Positions 42,573 through 50,784 of a stretch of DNA of 53,383 nt are shown one piece after another; the stretch's first letter is position 1, and each line of letters opens with the position of its first letter. The translations under genes and the position numbers were made by a program. The notes under the pieces were generated by a model. It saw nothing but the letters and a program-made list of their open reading frames with translations. It searched no databases and had not been told where the DNA came from. Location of the stretch: assembly GCA_026989015.1 (NCBI GenBank), contig JALSKD010000148.1, positions 1-53,383 of the forward strand, in the 5' to 3' direction. This DNA is from Gammaproteobacteria bacterium (lineage in GTDB: Bacteria; Pseudomonadota; Gammaproteobacteria; GCA-001735895).

Positions 42573-43811
42573 TCAGAAACGGTAGTTGATGCCGAGGCCG
42601 ATGGAAGTGGCCGAGGTTTCGTAACGGCCGCCGAAGGGGCCGTCGTTGTGGTAGTCATAGGAGGCGTTGAATTCGTCGGAGGTGATGTAGAGGAAACTCA
42701 TGTCCACATCCATCTGCGGATTGACCCTGACGCTGGCGCCCAGGGTGTAGCCGGTGGCGTCGTTGCGAGGGGTCTCCGGTGCAAAGTACCCCTCCTGGAT
42801 CGGTGTCTTGTCCACATACACGCCGCCGCGCAGGGTCCAGTCGTCGTTGAGGCGGTGCTGTACGCCGATGCGGTAGATGTCGGAATCTTCCCAGTTGCGC
42901 GGATTGAGGGATTCGCCGGCGCCATTGTGGAACTGGATGTCCAGTGCCTTGTATTCGCCCCAGTAGGTGCGATTGAAGTCGATGGCCAGGGTGGTGTCCT
43001 CGTTGAAGGACCAGCTGATGCCGATGGCCAGTTCCGCCGGCAGGATCAGGTCCGCATCGAACGTGGTGTCGGGATAGACGGTACGCAGCAGGCTGGGGAT
43101 GTTCTCGAAATCGGCCTGCTCGCCGCGGGCCTCAAGGGTGATCTTGGAACGGTAGCCCAGGCCGATGGCGAAGCGGTCGCTGGCCTGAAACATGAGCCCA
43201 AGGTTGTAACCCCAGGCGTTCACATCGCTGGCCTCGACGGTGACATTCGCACGATCGCCGTTCTCATCGACCAGGGAGCTGTTCAGGTTGCGGTTGAAAT
43301 CGACCTTGCCGATGGCGTAGGTGGGGCCGAAGCCGATGCTGAACCGGTCATTGACCTGTACGGCAATCGTCGGCTGGATGTACACCGCCTTCAGTTCGAT
43401 GGTGTTGACCAGGTGCGATCCGGCCCAGTCGGTGGGCCATTCGACCACATTGCCGTAGGGCGTATAGACGCCCAGCCCGACCGCGATGTCGCTGTCCGCC
43501 GGTTTGCTGACATAGTAGAAATTGACCGGCGTGCCGATCGGGCTGTCGGTTTCGGCATAGTAGCTGGTATTGCTGTTCTGAAAGATGGTTTGGCTCTTGA
43601 GCAGCGTGAGACCGCCGGTGATGGTTTCTCCGTCGCCGATTCGGGTGATCGCGCCGGGGTTGAAGAACACCGTTTCCGCGCTGTCGCTCATGGCGGTGGC
43701 CGCGTGACCCATGCCCAGCGCCTGCTGGCCCTGGATGGAGACGCGGTAGCCCCCGGCAAGGGCGCTGGTGGCCATGCACAGGCCGGTCGTCATCAATAGG
43801 AATTTTTTCAT
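42573..43811 (-). CDS. fadL: FadL-family outer-membrane long-chain fatty acid transporter
   Basis: A 412-residue outer-membrane beta-barrel with N-terminal hatch. The signal peptide ends SALAG. FadL features are GYRVSIQGQQALGMGHA, AETVFFNPGAITRIGDGETI (the NPA-like hatch motif, here NPG) and a C-terminal SIGLGINYRF ending in Phe. Strands with VGLGVYTPYGNVVEWPTDW and SIGFGPTYAIGKVDFN match the family. It brings hydrophobic compounds, usually fatty acids, across the outer membrane. The ATG at 43811 starts the signal peptide; a longer frame upstream lacks support. Confidence 0.92.
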   Translation of the reverse strand: MKKFLLMTTGLCMATSALAGGYRVSIQGQQALGMGHAATAMSDSAETVFFNPGAITRIGDGETITGGLTLLKSQTIFQNSNTSYYAETDSPIGTPVNFYYVSKPADSDIAVGLGVYTPYGNVVEWPTDWAGSHLVNTIELKAVYIQPTIAVQVNDRFSIGFGPTYAIGKVDFNRNLNSSLVDENGDRANVTVEASDVNAWGYNLGLMFQASDRFAIGLGYRSKITLEARGEQADFENIPSLLRTVYPDTTFDADLILPAELAIGISWSFNEDTTLAIDFNRTYWGEYKALDIQFHNGAGESLNPRNWEDSDIYRIGVQHRLNDDWTLRGGVYVDKTPIQEGYFAPETPRNDATGYTLGASVRVNPQMDVDMSFLYITSDEFNASYDYHNDGPFGGRYETSATSIGLGINYRF

Positions 43812-43917
43812 GTCTCGACACTTTTTTATGGTTGTTTGATATGGCCAAGGCGGGGTCCGACGGATTCGGCCGGGGCCGCTGGTCACTCCTCACAGGCCGA
43901 GTATCCAACCATCGACC

Positions 43918-43951
43918 GGCAAAGTAAAGAAGCCCCGGATGATGCCGGGCT
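43918..43951 (-). terminator. Terminator after pdxB
   Basis: On the minus strand AGCCCGG (43951-43945) pairs with CCGGGGCT (43938-43931), with one bulged base, and is followed by the T-rich TCTTTACTTT. It lies just past the pdxB stop and separates it from fadL. The remaining 100 bases up to the fadL start contain no gene. Confidence 0.6.
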
Positions 43952-43958
43952 GCGAAGT

Positions 43959-45092
43959 TCAGGATTCGAGGCTGAACCCCAGTTGCTGAAGGGTCCGGCG
44001 CAGCGAGCTGTGAGGGTCCCCGCTGATGCGGAATTGTGGGTATTCATACCTGGGGGGGTACTGTTTGCGCAGGCGATCGAATCCGGCGGCCGCATGAGCC
44101 GGGTGCTCGGCCAGCGCGCGCAGTGCCCGGTCGTCCTGCTGGATCGGATAATGGCGTTCGAACACCCGGAACCAGAAGTCCGGTATACCGTCTTCCAGCG
44201 TCAGGGGCTGGGGGTCGGGCAGGTGGTCCTGCATGAACCAGTGGCTGTCGATGCCCAGTTCGCGGCAGCAGGCATCATGGATCATCTGCGTGCCACGCAG
44301 CCGGCCCTCGACACTGTAGCCGGCAATGTGGGGCGAAGCCAGATCGACCTGGCGCATCAGCTCGAGATCGATCGACGGCTCCCCTTCCCAGGTGTCGAGA
44401 AATACGGTCAGGTCCGGGCGCTCCCGGAGCAGGGCCGACAGGGCCGGGTTGTCGATGACCGCGCCACGGGCGGCATTGAACAGAATGCAACCCGGTCGCA
44501 GTTCAGCCAGCCGTGCCGCGTCCAGCAGGTGCCAGGTCGGGTGCTCACCGTCGTGGGTCAGCGGCACATGGCAGGTGATGAAGTCGCATTCGTCGATCAG
44601 GGTCTGCAACGAGACATAGTTGTGCTCGTCGATGCCGGCCTGCTGTTTTGGCGGGTCGTTGAGCAGCACCTCGATGCCCAGTGTCTCCAGCTTGCGGCGC
44701 ACGCGCGAACCCACATTGCCGTGACCGATGATGCCGGCGCGCAGCGAAAAAGGGTCGAAGCCGCGCCGTTCCGCCAGATGGAACAGTGCGCCGATGATGT
44801 ATTCCGAAGCCGATTCGGCATTGCAGCCCGGCGCGTTGGCAAAGCCAATGCCGCGCTGGCGCAGGTATTCGAGGTCGATGTGATCGGTGCCGATGGTGGC
44901 CGAGGCGACGAAGCGAATCGGCGCGTCGCCGATCAGCGCCGCGTCCACCCGCGTTACCGAGCGCACCAGCAGGATATTGCAACTGCGCAGATCTCCGGCG
45001 GTCATGTTGCGCCCGGGCAGGGTGGAGACGGTTCCGATGCGGCCAAAGGCTTCCCGGACGAAGGGGATGTTCTCGTCGGCGATGATGTTCAT
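43959..45092 (-). CDS. pdxB: Erythronate-4-phosphate dehydrogenase
   Basis: A 377-residue D-2-hydroxyacid dehydrogenase of pyridoxal phosphate synthesis that oxidises 4-phosphoerythronate. The start MNIIADENIPFVREAFG is diagnostic of PdxB. The NAD site is AGIIGHGNVGSRVRRKL, catalytic Arg lies in NAARGAVIDN, Glu near DTWEGEPSID and His in ASPHIAGYSVEG. The C-terminal dimerisation part (about residues 285-377) typical of PdxB is complete. Its ATG overlaps the argE stop (ATGA). PLP need of AvtA and other enzymes gives no specific regulatory link. Confidence 0.96.
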   Translation of the reverse strand: MNIIADENIPFVREAFGRIGTVSTLPGRNMTAGDLRSCNILLVRSVTRVDAALIGDAPIRFVASATIGTDHIDLEYLRQRGIGFANAPGCNAESASEYIIGALFHLAERRGFDPFSLRAGIIGHGNVGSRVRRKLETLGIEVLLNDPPKQQAGIDEHNYVSLQTLIDECDFITCHVPLTHDGEHPTWHLLDAARLAELRPGCILFNAARGAVIDNPALSALLRERPDLTVFLDTWEGEPSIDLELMRQVDLASPHIAGYSVEGRLRGTQMIHDACCRELGIDSHWFMQDHLPDPQPLTLEDGIPDFWFRVFERHYPIQQDDRALRALAEHPAHAAAGFDRLRKQYPPRYEYPQFRISGDPHSSLRRTLQQLGFSLES

Positions 45093-46246
45093 GAAACGGG
45101 TTGAATGCAGTAGCGGTGGATCAGGCCGCGCAGCAGCCCGAGGGTGGGTTCGATCTGGTCGATGGGCAGGTATTCGTCGGGCTGATGGGCCTGGTCGATG
45201 GAACCGGGGCCGATGACAATGGTTTCGCAGCCCAGCGCATTGAAAAAGGGCGCCTCGGTGCCGAAGGCGACGGCGCGGCTGCGCCGCTCGGTGGCCTCCT
45301 GGAGATAGAGGTTGAGGTCACTGTCGGCCGCGGTGTGCATCGCCGGCACGCCTTCGAACAGGGTTTCGGTTTCCAGTTCCAGTCCCCGTTCCCGGGCCAC
45401 CGCGGCAGCCCGCTGATGGATCATCTGGCGCAGTTCGGCGATCTCCATCCCCGGCAGAAAGCGCAGGTCGATGTGCAACTCGCACTGGCCGCAAATGCGG
45501 TTGGGGTTGTCTCCGCCGTGGATGTGTCCGAGGTTGAGGGTCGGCACGGCGACCGCGAAGGCTTCATTGCGGTGACGCTGCTGCAGCTCTCGGCGCAGTT
45601 CGAGCAACCGGCCGATCAATTCGTGCATGCCTTCGAGGGCGCTGTTGCCGAGGTCCGGGTCGCTAGAGTGGCCGGATTTCCCGGTCAGGCGCAGGGCTTC
45701 CATCAGTATGCCCTTGTGCTCGCGCACCGGGGTCAGCCCCGTCGGCTCCCCGATCACGCAATAGCGGCCCAGCGGCTGGCCGTTTTCGGCCAAAAGACGG
45801 GCACCGGCCATGCTGGTTTCTTCGTCGGCGGTGGCCACCAGGGTCAGTGGTCGCCGGTACTGTTCGGGCGCGAAGGCCTGGCTGGCGGCCAGCGCCATCG
45901 CAATGAAGCTTTTCATGTCGCAGCTGCCCAGCCCGTAGAGCCGGCCGTCCCGCTCGCTGAGACGGAAAGGATCGCTGCGCCACAGGGATTCGTCGCAGGG
46001 AACGGTGTCGGTATGGCCCGACAGCACCAGCCCATGGTCGCCGTGGCCAAGGGTCGCCACCAGGTTGTATTTTCCGGGGGCGACCGGTTGTCGCTGGCAA
46101 TGGAAGCCGGCATCGGCGCACCAGTTGGCGAACAGATCGATGACCGGGGCGTTGCTCATGTCGAGATCGGGACGCGAGCAGCTGATCGATGGCGTGGCGA
46201 TCAGCCGGGACATCATTTCACGCAGGGTTGGGGTATTCGCAGGCAT
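45089..46246 (-). CDS. argE: Acetylornithine deacetylase
   Basis: A 385-residue M20-family zinc hydrolase of arginine synthesis that removes the acetyl group from N-acetylornithine. Metal and active-site residues are visible in LVLSGHTDTVPCDE, YGLGSCDMKSFIAM, TADEETSMAGAR and VIGEPTGLTPVREHKG, and in the C-terminal GPGSIDQAHQPDEYL. TPSISCSRPDLDMSN near the N-terminus is typical of ArgE. It is coupled to pdxB by a 4-base overlap. No other arg genes are in the window. Confidence 0.95.
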   Translation of the reverse strand: MPANTPTLREMMSRLIATPSISCSRPDLDMSNAPVIDLFANWCADAGFHCQRQPVAPGKYNLVATLGHGDHGLVLSGHTDTVPCDESLWRSDPFRLSERDGRLYGLGSCDMKSFIAMALAASQAFAPEQYRRPLTLVATADEETSMAGARLLAENGQPLGRYCVIGEPTGLTPVREHKGILMEALRLTGKSGHSSDPDLGNSALEGMHELIGRLLELRRELQQRHRNEAFAVAVPTLNLGHIHGGDNPNRICGQCELHIDLRFLPGMEIAELRQMIHQRAAAVARERGLELETETLFEGVPAMHTAADSDLNLYLQEATERRSRAVAFGTEAPFFNALGCETIVIGPGSIDQAHQPDEYLPIDQIEPTLGLLRGLIHRYCIQPVS

Positions 46247-46298
46247 CGGGTGCAGGCCGGGGATGATCGGCGAAGCCTATGCAATGCCCGGGACGGTA

Positions 46299-46790
46299 TC
46301 AATCTTTATTTTGCGTGCCGTCGGTCTGCCGCCGCCGACGGCGTGATCTCGGCGGACGCGGAGGGTGGTGCACGATGCCGGGCATCAGTCGCTCGTAGGG
46401 AAAGGCTTCGAGGTCGCCGCCGCATTCGGCCGCGGCGGCTTCGATCAGTGCGCGGATGTTATCGATCGGGGTGTCGGGGAGGTTGGGTAGTTCCGGTCTG
46501 AGCGCCAGCAAGGCGCCTTTCTGGACCTGGATTTCCTTGTTGTGGGGCAGCAGGTTGCCAACGATGTCGGTGAGCCGCAGCGCAAAACGCGCGCGGGCAC
46601 GGGCATTGTCGAGAAAGGTCTTGCATTGCGCCTGGGCATCGGCATCGCCGCAGCGTATGCCCTCGCGTTCGGCGAGGTTGAAGCGCTGGTGCAGGCGGCA
46701 ACCGCAGTTCTGGGTGAGGATGGATTTCTCGAACACGCAACGCAGGCCATTGAGGCTGTGGTAGGTGCTGCGGTATTCGTTTTCGTCCAC
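46299..46790 (-). CDS. Cysteine-rich conserved protein of unknown function
   Basis: A 163-residue predicted cytosolic protein that I cannot assign. The N-terminal third carries a striking cysteine set: LRCVFEKSILTQNCGCRLHQ and REGIRCGDADAQAQCKTFL, five or six Cys with His, suggesting a metal or Fe-S site. The middle is helical (ARARARFALRLTDIVGNLLP) and the C-terminus is basic and Pro/Arg-rich (HHPPRPPRSRRRRRQ). It starts at GTG, probably 46790, just after the stop of the 80-residue gene, with AGG 6 bases upstream; GTG 46808 is the alternative. The two genes seem coupled. Confidence 0.7.
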   Translation of the reverse strand: MDENEYRSTYHSLNGLRCVFEKSILTQNCGCRLHQRFNLAEREGIRCGDADAQAQCKTFLDNARARARFALRLTDIVGNLLPHNKEIQVQKGALLALRPELPNLPDTPIDNIRALIEAAAAECGGDLEAFPYERLMPGIVHHPPRPPRSRRRRRQTDGTQNKD

Positions 46791-46795
46791 TGCGC

Positions 46796-47038
46796 CTACT
46801 TCTCCCACTCCTGCACGATTGGCGCCTCACGCTTCTCCTGCAGCTGCTCCTCGGCCTGCAGTTCATTTTCGGCGAAGATGATGCGGTAGATCACGCCGTT
46901 GCCGGGCGGATTGTCGTTGCGCAGTTGCTTGACTTGCTGCTTGGCTTCGCGGTAGCTGCCGAAGCGGTCGATCTTCTCCAGCTGCTTGACCAGATCGCTG
47001 CCGGTATCGGTGATCTTGAAGATGAAGTAATAGGCCAT
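46796..47038 (-). CDS. Small conserved protein of unknown function (80 residues)
   Basis: An 80-residue soluble protein: MAYYFIFKITDTGSDLVKQL, then FGSYREAKQQVKQLRND and a Glu-rich end FAENELQAEEQLQEKREAP. I recall similar short proteins in sulfur-oxidising gammaproteobacteria but know no function. It is the first gene of the leftward run, with its own predicted promoter and a palindrome over the -10 box. AGGT lies 9 bases before the ATG. The next gene begins within a few bases of its stop. Confidence 0.75.
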   Translation of the reverse strand: MAYYFIFKITDTGSDLVKQLEKIDRFGSYREAKQQVKQLRNDNPPGNGVIYRIIFAENELQAEEQLQEKREAPIVQEWEK

Positions 47039-47042
47039 GGGT

Positions 47043-47069
47043 AATACCTGATTAAAATACTCAGGTATT
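47043..47069 (-). promoter_or_regulatory. Palindromic operator candidate over the promoter of the 80-residue gene
   Basis: AATACCTGA (47043-47051) and TCAGGTATT (47061-47069) are perfect 9-base inverted arms with a 9-base spacer. One arm overlaps the predicted -10 box and the other the ribosome-binding region. Since transcription should begin near 47060, a DNA operator is more likely than an RNA hairpin. Confidence 0.5.
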
Positions 47070-47095
47070 GTAGGGGTTGGCGGGGAAAAGATCAA
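47067..47095 (-). promoter_or_regulatory. Predicted sigma-70 promoter of the 80-residue gene
   Basis: On the minus strand TTGATC (47095-47090) and TACAAT (47072-47067) are separated by exactly 17 bases. This is one of the clearest promoters in the window. It faces away from aapJ. Confidence 0.65.
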
Positions 47096-47201
47096 TCGCC
47101 ACCGAAACCGCTGAAAATGGCGGGATTCCACCCATTCGAGGTCATTTTGGTGCGTAACCCGGCCGCTTTCATGCCGCTCCTCGGCCCGCCGAGGATTGGC
47201 C

Positions 47202-47229
47202 TTGCATTCAAGGCGCAGAGTGATACATT
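47202..47229 (+). promoter_or_regulatory. Predicted promoter of the aap operon
   Basis: TTGCAT (47202-47207) and TACATT (47224-47229) are 16 bases apart, about 80 bases before the aapJ ATG. A small dyad CCTCGG-CCCG-CCGAGG (47179-47194) lies directly upstream of the -35 box and could bind a regulator. Confidence 0.5.
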
Positions 47230-47307
47230 TGCCGCAGTCCGTGGTTCAGAGCAACTGTTCCAGGCATTCAATCAATAACTCGAAACCAATATCTGAGGGG
47301 ATATTTC

Positions 47308-48315
47308 ATGTCAAAAATCACTTCCACCCTGTTGCTGTCATCCGCCCTGGCGCTGGCCGCCAACACGGTTTCAGCCGATACGCTCGATTCCGTCAAGAGC
47401 AAGGGCTTTGTCCAGTGCGGCGTCAGCACTGGTCTGCCCGGCTTCTCCAATGCCGACAAGTCCGGCAACTGGAAAGGCCTCGATGTCGATGTCTGCCGCG
47501 CAGTGGCTGCCGCCACCCTCGGAGACGCCAGCAAGGTCAAGTTCACCCCGCTGACCGCCAAGGAGCGTTTCACCGCGCTGCAATCCGGCGAGATCGACAT
47601 GCTGTCGCGCAACACCACCTGGACCCTGACCCGTGACGCGTCACTTGGTCTGAACTTCGCCGGCGTCAACTACTACGACGGCCAGGGCTTCATGGTCAAG
47701 AAGAACCTTGGCGTCAAGAGCGCGCTGGAACTGGACGGCGCGGCCGTCTGCATCCAGTCCGGCACCACCACCGAGCTGAACCTCGCCGACTACTTCCGCG
47801 AGAACGGCATGAAGTACAAGGCCATCACCTATGACACTTCCGACGCTACCGTCAAGGGCTTCGAGGCCGGCCGTTGCGACGTGCTGACTTCCGACCAGTC
47901 CCAGCTGTATGCCCTGCGCATCAAGCTGAAGGATCCGAAGTCCGCCATCGTTCTTCCCGAGGTCATCTCCAAGGAGCCGCTGGGTCCCGTGGTACGCCAG
48001 GGCGACGACAAGTGGTTCAACATCGTCAAGTGGTCCCTGTTCGCGATGGTCAACGCCGAGGAAATGGGCGTCACTTCCAAGAACGTCGACAGCATGAAGA
48101 ACAGCAAGAACCCCGCGATCGCCCGTCTGATGGGTGGCCAGGGCGAGAAGCTGGGTCTGTCCGACGACTGGTCCTACAACATCATCAAGCAGGTAGGCAA
48201 CTACGGCGAATCCTTCGAACGCAATGTCGGCATGGGTTCTCCGCTGAAGATCTCCCGCGGCCTCAACGCGCTGTGGAAGAAAGGCGGCCTGCAATACGCT
48301 CCGCCGATCCGCTGA
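47308..48315 (+). CDS. aapJ: General L-amino acid ABC transporter binding protein, AapJ-like
   Basis: A 335-residue periplasmic binding protein (family 3). The signal peptide ends VSA near residue 23. Typical AapJ stretches are LDSVKSKGFVQCGVSTGLPG, WKGLDVDVCRAVAAATLGD, FTALQSGEIDMLSRNTTWTL, DGAAVCIQSGTTTELNLADY, GRCDVLTSDQSQLYALR and PEVISKEPLGPVVRQGDDKW. It binds polar amino acids for AapQMP. GAGGGG precedes the ATG at 47308. A strong hairpin with T-rich tail follows the gene, which should raise its dose over the membrane subunits. Confidence 0.94.
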   Translation: MSKITSTLLLSSALALAANTVSADTLDSVKSKGFVQCGVSTGLPGFSNADKSGNWKGLDVDVCRAVAAATLGDASKVKFTPLTAKERFTALQSGEIDMLSRNTTWTLTRDASLGLNFAGVNYYDGQGFMVKKNLGVKSALELDGAAVCIQSGTTTELNLADYFRENGMKYKAITYDTSDATVKGFEAGRCDVLTSDQSQLYALRIKLKDPKSAIVLPEVISKEPLGPVVRQGDDKWFNIVKWSLFAMVNAEEMGVTSKNVDSMKNSKNPAIARLMGGQGEKLGLSDDWSYNIIKQVGNYGESFERNVGMGSPLKISRGLNALWKKGGLQYAPPIR

Positions 48316-48330
48316 TCGGAGTCTGATCCC

Positions 48331-48367
48331 GAAGGGCATGCCTCGGCATGCCCTTCGGCTTTTCTTT
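48331..48367 (+). terminator. Terminator or attenuator between aapJ and aapQ
   Basis: GAAGGGCATG (48331-48340) pairs perfectly with CATGCCCTTC (48347-48356) around CCTCGG, followed by GGCTTTTCTTT. It should end most transcripts after aapJ and leave limited read-through into the permease genes. Confidence 0.75.
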
Positions 48368-48417
48368 CCATGCAGCATCGAGATCGTCCCGTGACGGGGC
48401 TGTTCGATGCTGCATGG
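48368..48417 (+). repeat. Second long inverted repeat in the aapJ-aapQ gap
   Basis: CCATGCAGCATCGA (48368-48381) and TCGATGCTGCATGG (48404-48417) are perfect 14-base arms. The 22-base centre holds a smaller hairpin (CCCGT-G-ACGGG). It follows directly on the terminator hairpin. It may protect mRNA ends from 3' exonucleases or be a protein site. Confidence 0.7.
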
Positions 48418-48465
48418 GTGGAGAATGCCCGAACCGCCTGAGCCGTAACCGCATCGGAGCCAACC

Positions 48466-49653
48466 ATGTCTGAGCCTGATTCCGGACTGAAACCTTCCAA
48501 ACCGGCCTTCTGGAACGACCCCAAGGTCCGCGCACTGTTCTTCCAGGTGTTGCTGATCGTCGCGCTGGGTTATTTCCTGATGACCATCGTCGACAATACC
48601 CTCGAAAACATGCGTTCGCGGGGAATCACCACCGGTTTTGCCTTTCTCGACGAGCCGGCCGGTTTCGGCATACTGCAATCGCTGATCCCCTATACCGAGG
48701 CCAACACCTACGGCCGTACCTTTGTCGTCGGGCTGCTCAATACGCTGCTGGTATCGGGACTGGGCATCGTGCTGGCCACCATCGTCGGTTTCATCATGGG
48801 CGTGGCGCGTCTGTCCCACAACTGGCTGATCGCCAAGCTGGCCGCGCTGTACATCGAGACCTTCCGCAATGTGCCGCTGCTGCTGCAGATCTTCTTTTGG
48901 TACTTCGCGGTGCTCGGTGCCCTGCCCAGTGTGCGTCAGAGCCTCGATCTGGGCCTGGGCATACGCTTCAACAACCGGGGACTCTATCTGCCCGAACCGA
49001 TTCCCGAAAACGGTTTCTCCATCGTGCTGTGGATGGTGCTGATCGGATTTGTTGTCTCCCGTTTCGTCAAGCGCTGGGCGCGCAAGCGCCAGGACGCCAC
49101 CGGTCAGCCGTTCCCGGTGTTCCTGACCACGCTGGGGCTGACCTTCGGTCTGCCGCTGATCGCGTTCCTGATCCTGGGCTCGCCGCTGCACTGGGAGTTC
49201 CCGGAGCTCAAGGGTTTCAACTTCAAGGGCGGGATGACCATCATCCCCGAGCTGCTGGCGCTGCTGCTGGCACTGACCATCTATACCGGCACCTTCATCG
49301 CGGAAACGGTGCGTGCCGGGATCAATTCGGTCAGCCACGGCCAGACCGAGGCGGCGCTGGCGCTGGGCCTGACCCGGGTGCAGACCCTGCGCCTGGTCAT
49401 CATCCCCCAGGCGATGCGGGTGATCATTCCGCCTCTGACCTCCCAGTACCTGAACCTGACCAAGAACTCGTCGCTGGCCACGGCGGTGGGTTATCCCGAT
49501 CTGGTGGCGGTGTTCATGGGCACCACGCTGAACCAGACCGGTCAGGCGGTGGAGATCACGGCGATGACGATGGCGGTGTACCTCACCATCAGCCTGACCA
49601 TCTCGTTCTTCATGAACTGGTACAACAAGCATGTCGCGCTGATCGAGCGATAG
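48466..49653 (+). CDS. aapQ: General L-amino acid ABC transporter permease, AapQ-like
   Basis: A 395-residue inner-membrane permease of the HisMQ family. It is longer than Gln/His permeases because of an N-terminal extension and an insertion between helices 3 and 4, as in AapQ. The HisMQ core starts at TFVVGLLNTLLVSGLGIVLA and YIETFRNVPLLLQIFFWYF, and the EAA loop is GQTEAALALGLTRVQTLRLV. The ending TISFFMNWYNKHVALIER is typical. It lies 150 bases after aapJ behind two hairpins. Confidence 0.93.
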   Translation: MSEPDSGLKPSKPAFWNDPKVRALFFQVLLIVALGYFLMTIVDNTLENMRSRGITTGFAFLDEPAGFGILQSLIPYTEANTYGRTFVVGLLNTLLVSGLGIVLATIVGFIMGVARLSHNWLIAKLAALYIETFRNVPLLLQIFFWYFAVLGALPSVRQSLDLGLGIRFNNRGLYLPEPIPENGFSIVLWMVLIGFVVSRFVKRWARKRQDATGQPFPVFLTTLGLTFGLPLIAFLILGSPLHWEFPELKGFNFKGGMTIIPELLALLLALTIYTGTFIAETVRAGINSVSHGQTEAALALGLTRVQTLRLVIIPQAMRVIIPPLTSQYLNLTKNSSLATAVGYPDLVAVFMGTTLNQTGQAVEITAMTMAVYLTISLTISFFMNWYNKHVALIER

Positions 49654-49663
49654 GAGCATGAGC

Positions 49664-50779
49664 ATGTCCAAAACATCCTATGCCGTGGGCGAACATCCGG
49701 ATCTCGAGCCGCCGGCATCGACCATCGGCGTCATCGGCTGGCTGCGCGAGAACCTGTTTTCCAACTGGTGGAACAGCCTGTTGACGCTGTTCGGTTTCTA
49801 CCTGATCTACCTCTATCTGCCTCCGCTGGTGGAATGGATGTTCGTCAAGGCGGTGTGGTCGAGCCCCGACCGGGTGCCCTGTGACGCGGAAGGCGCCGGC
49901 GCCTGCTGGGCCTTCATCGATAACCGCTTCACCCAGTTCATGTACGGTTTCTATCCGAAGGAGCTGTACTGGCGGCCCAATACGGCGGGCCTGCTGTTGA
50001 TCGCGCTGATGATCCCGCTGTTCATCAAGTCCTTCCGCTGGAAATGGCAGCTGGGCGCGTTCATTCTGCTGGTCTATCCGTTCATTGCCTTCGTGCTGAT
50101 TCATGGCGGCTACCTCGGCTTCGAGCTGGTGGAGACCAACAAGTGGGGCGGGTTGATGCTGACCCTGATCCTGTCGGCCGTGGGCATCGTCGCCTCGCTG
50201 CCGATCGGCATCGTACTGGCCCTGGGACGGCGCTCGACCATGCCCATCGTCAAGTCGGTGTGCGTGGTGTACATCGAGTTCTGGCGCGGCGTGCCGCTGA
50301 TCACCGTGCTGTTCATGTCGTCGGTGATGCTGCCGCTGTTCTTCCCCGAAGGCACCGATTTCGACAAGCTGGCGCGGGCGATGATCGGCATCATCATGTT
50401 CCAGTCCGCCTACATGGCGGAGGTGGTGCGCGGCGGTCTGCAGGCGATACCCAAGGGACAGTACGAGGCCGCGGCCTCACTGGGCCTGACCTACTGGAAA
50501 AGCATGGGGCTGATCATCCTGCCGCAGGCGCTGAAGCTGGTCATCCCCGGCATCGTCAATACCTTCATCGCCCTGTTCAAGGACACCACGCTGGTCTTGA
50601 TCATCGGCCTGTTCGATCTGCTGGCGATCATCCAGCAGGCCAACTCCGATCCGGAATGGCTGGGCTTCGATACCGAAGGCTATGTGTTCGCCGGTCTCAT
50701 CTTCTGGATCTTCTGCTTCAGCATGTCGCGCTACAGCATCGCGCTCGAGCAAAAACTTCACACCGGTCATAAAAGGTAA
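49664..50779 (+). CDS. aapM: General L-amino acid ABC transporter permease, AapM-like
   Basis: A 371-residue partner permease. An N-terminal extension ([19 protein letters not shown]) and several helices precede the HisMQ core with [39 protein letters not shown] and the EAA loop [21 protein letters not shown] start it at ATG 49664, seven bases past AGGAG; the ATG at 49658 is too close to that site. It follows aapQ by 10 bases. Confidence 0.93.
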   Translation: MSKTSYAVGEHPDLEPPASTIGVIGWLRENLFSNWWNSLLTLFGFYLIYLYLPPLVEWMFVKAVWSSPDRVPCDAEGAGACWAFIDNRFTQFMYGFYPKELYWRPNTAGLLLIALMIPLFIKSFRWKWQLGAFILLVYPFIAFVLIHGGYLGFELVETNKWGGLMLTLILSAVGIVASLPIGIVLALGRRSTMPIVKSVCVVYIEFWRGVPLITVLFMSSVMLPLFFPEGTDFDKLARAMIGIIMFQSAYMAEVVRGGLQAIPKGQYEAAASLGLTYWKSMGLIILPQALKLVIPGIVNTFIALFKDTTLVLIIGLFDLLAIIQQANSDPEWLGFDTEGYVFAGLIFWIFCFSMSRYSIALEQKLHTGHKR

Positions 50780-50784
50780 GTGCA

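Noticed and set aside
43817-43845. A fadL promoter built on TTGGCC and TAAAAA
   Set aside because: The spacing is only 14 bases and neither box is good; no promoter is called.
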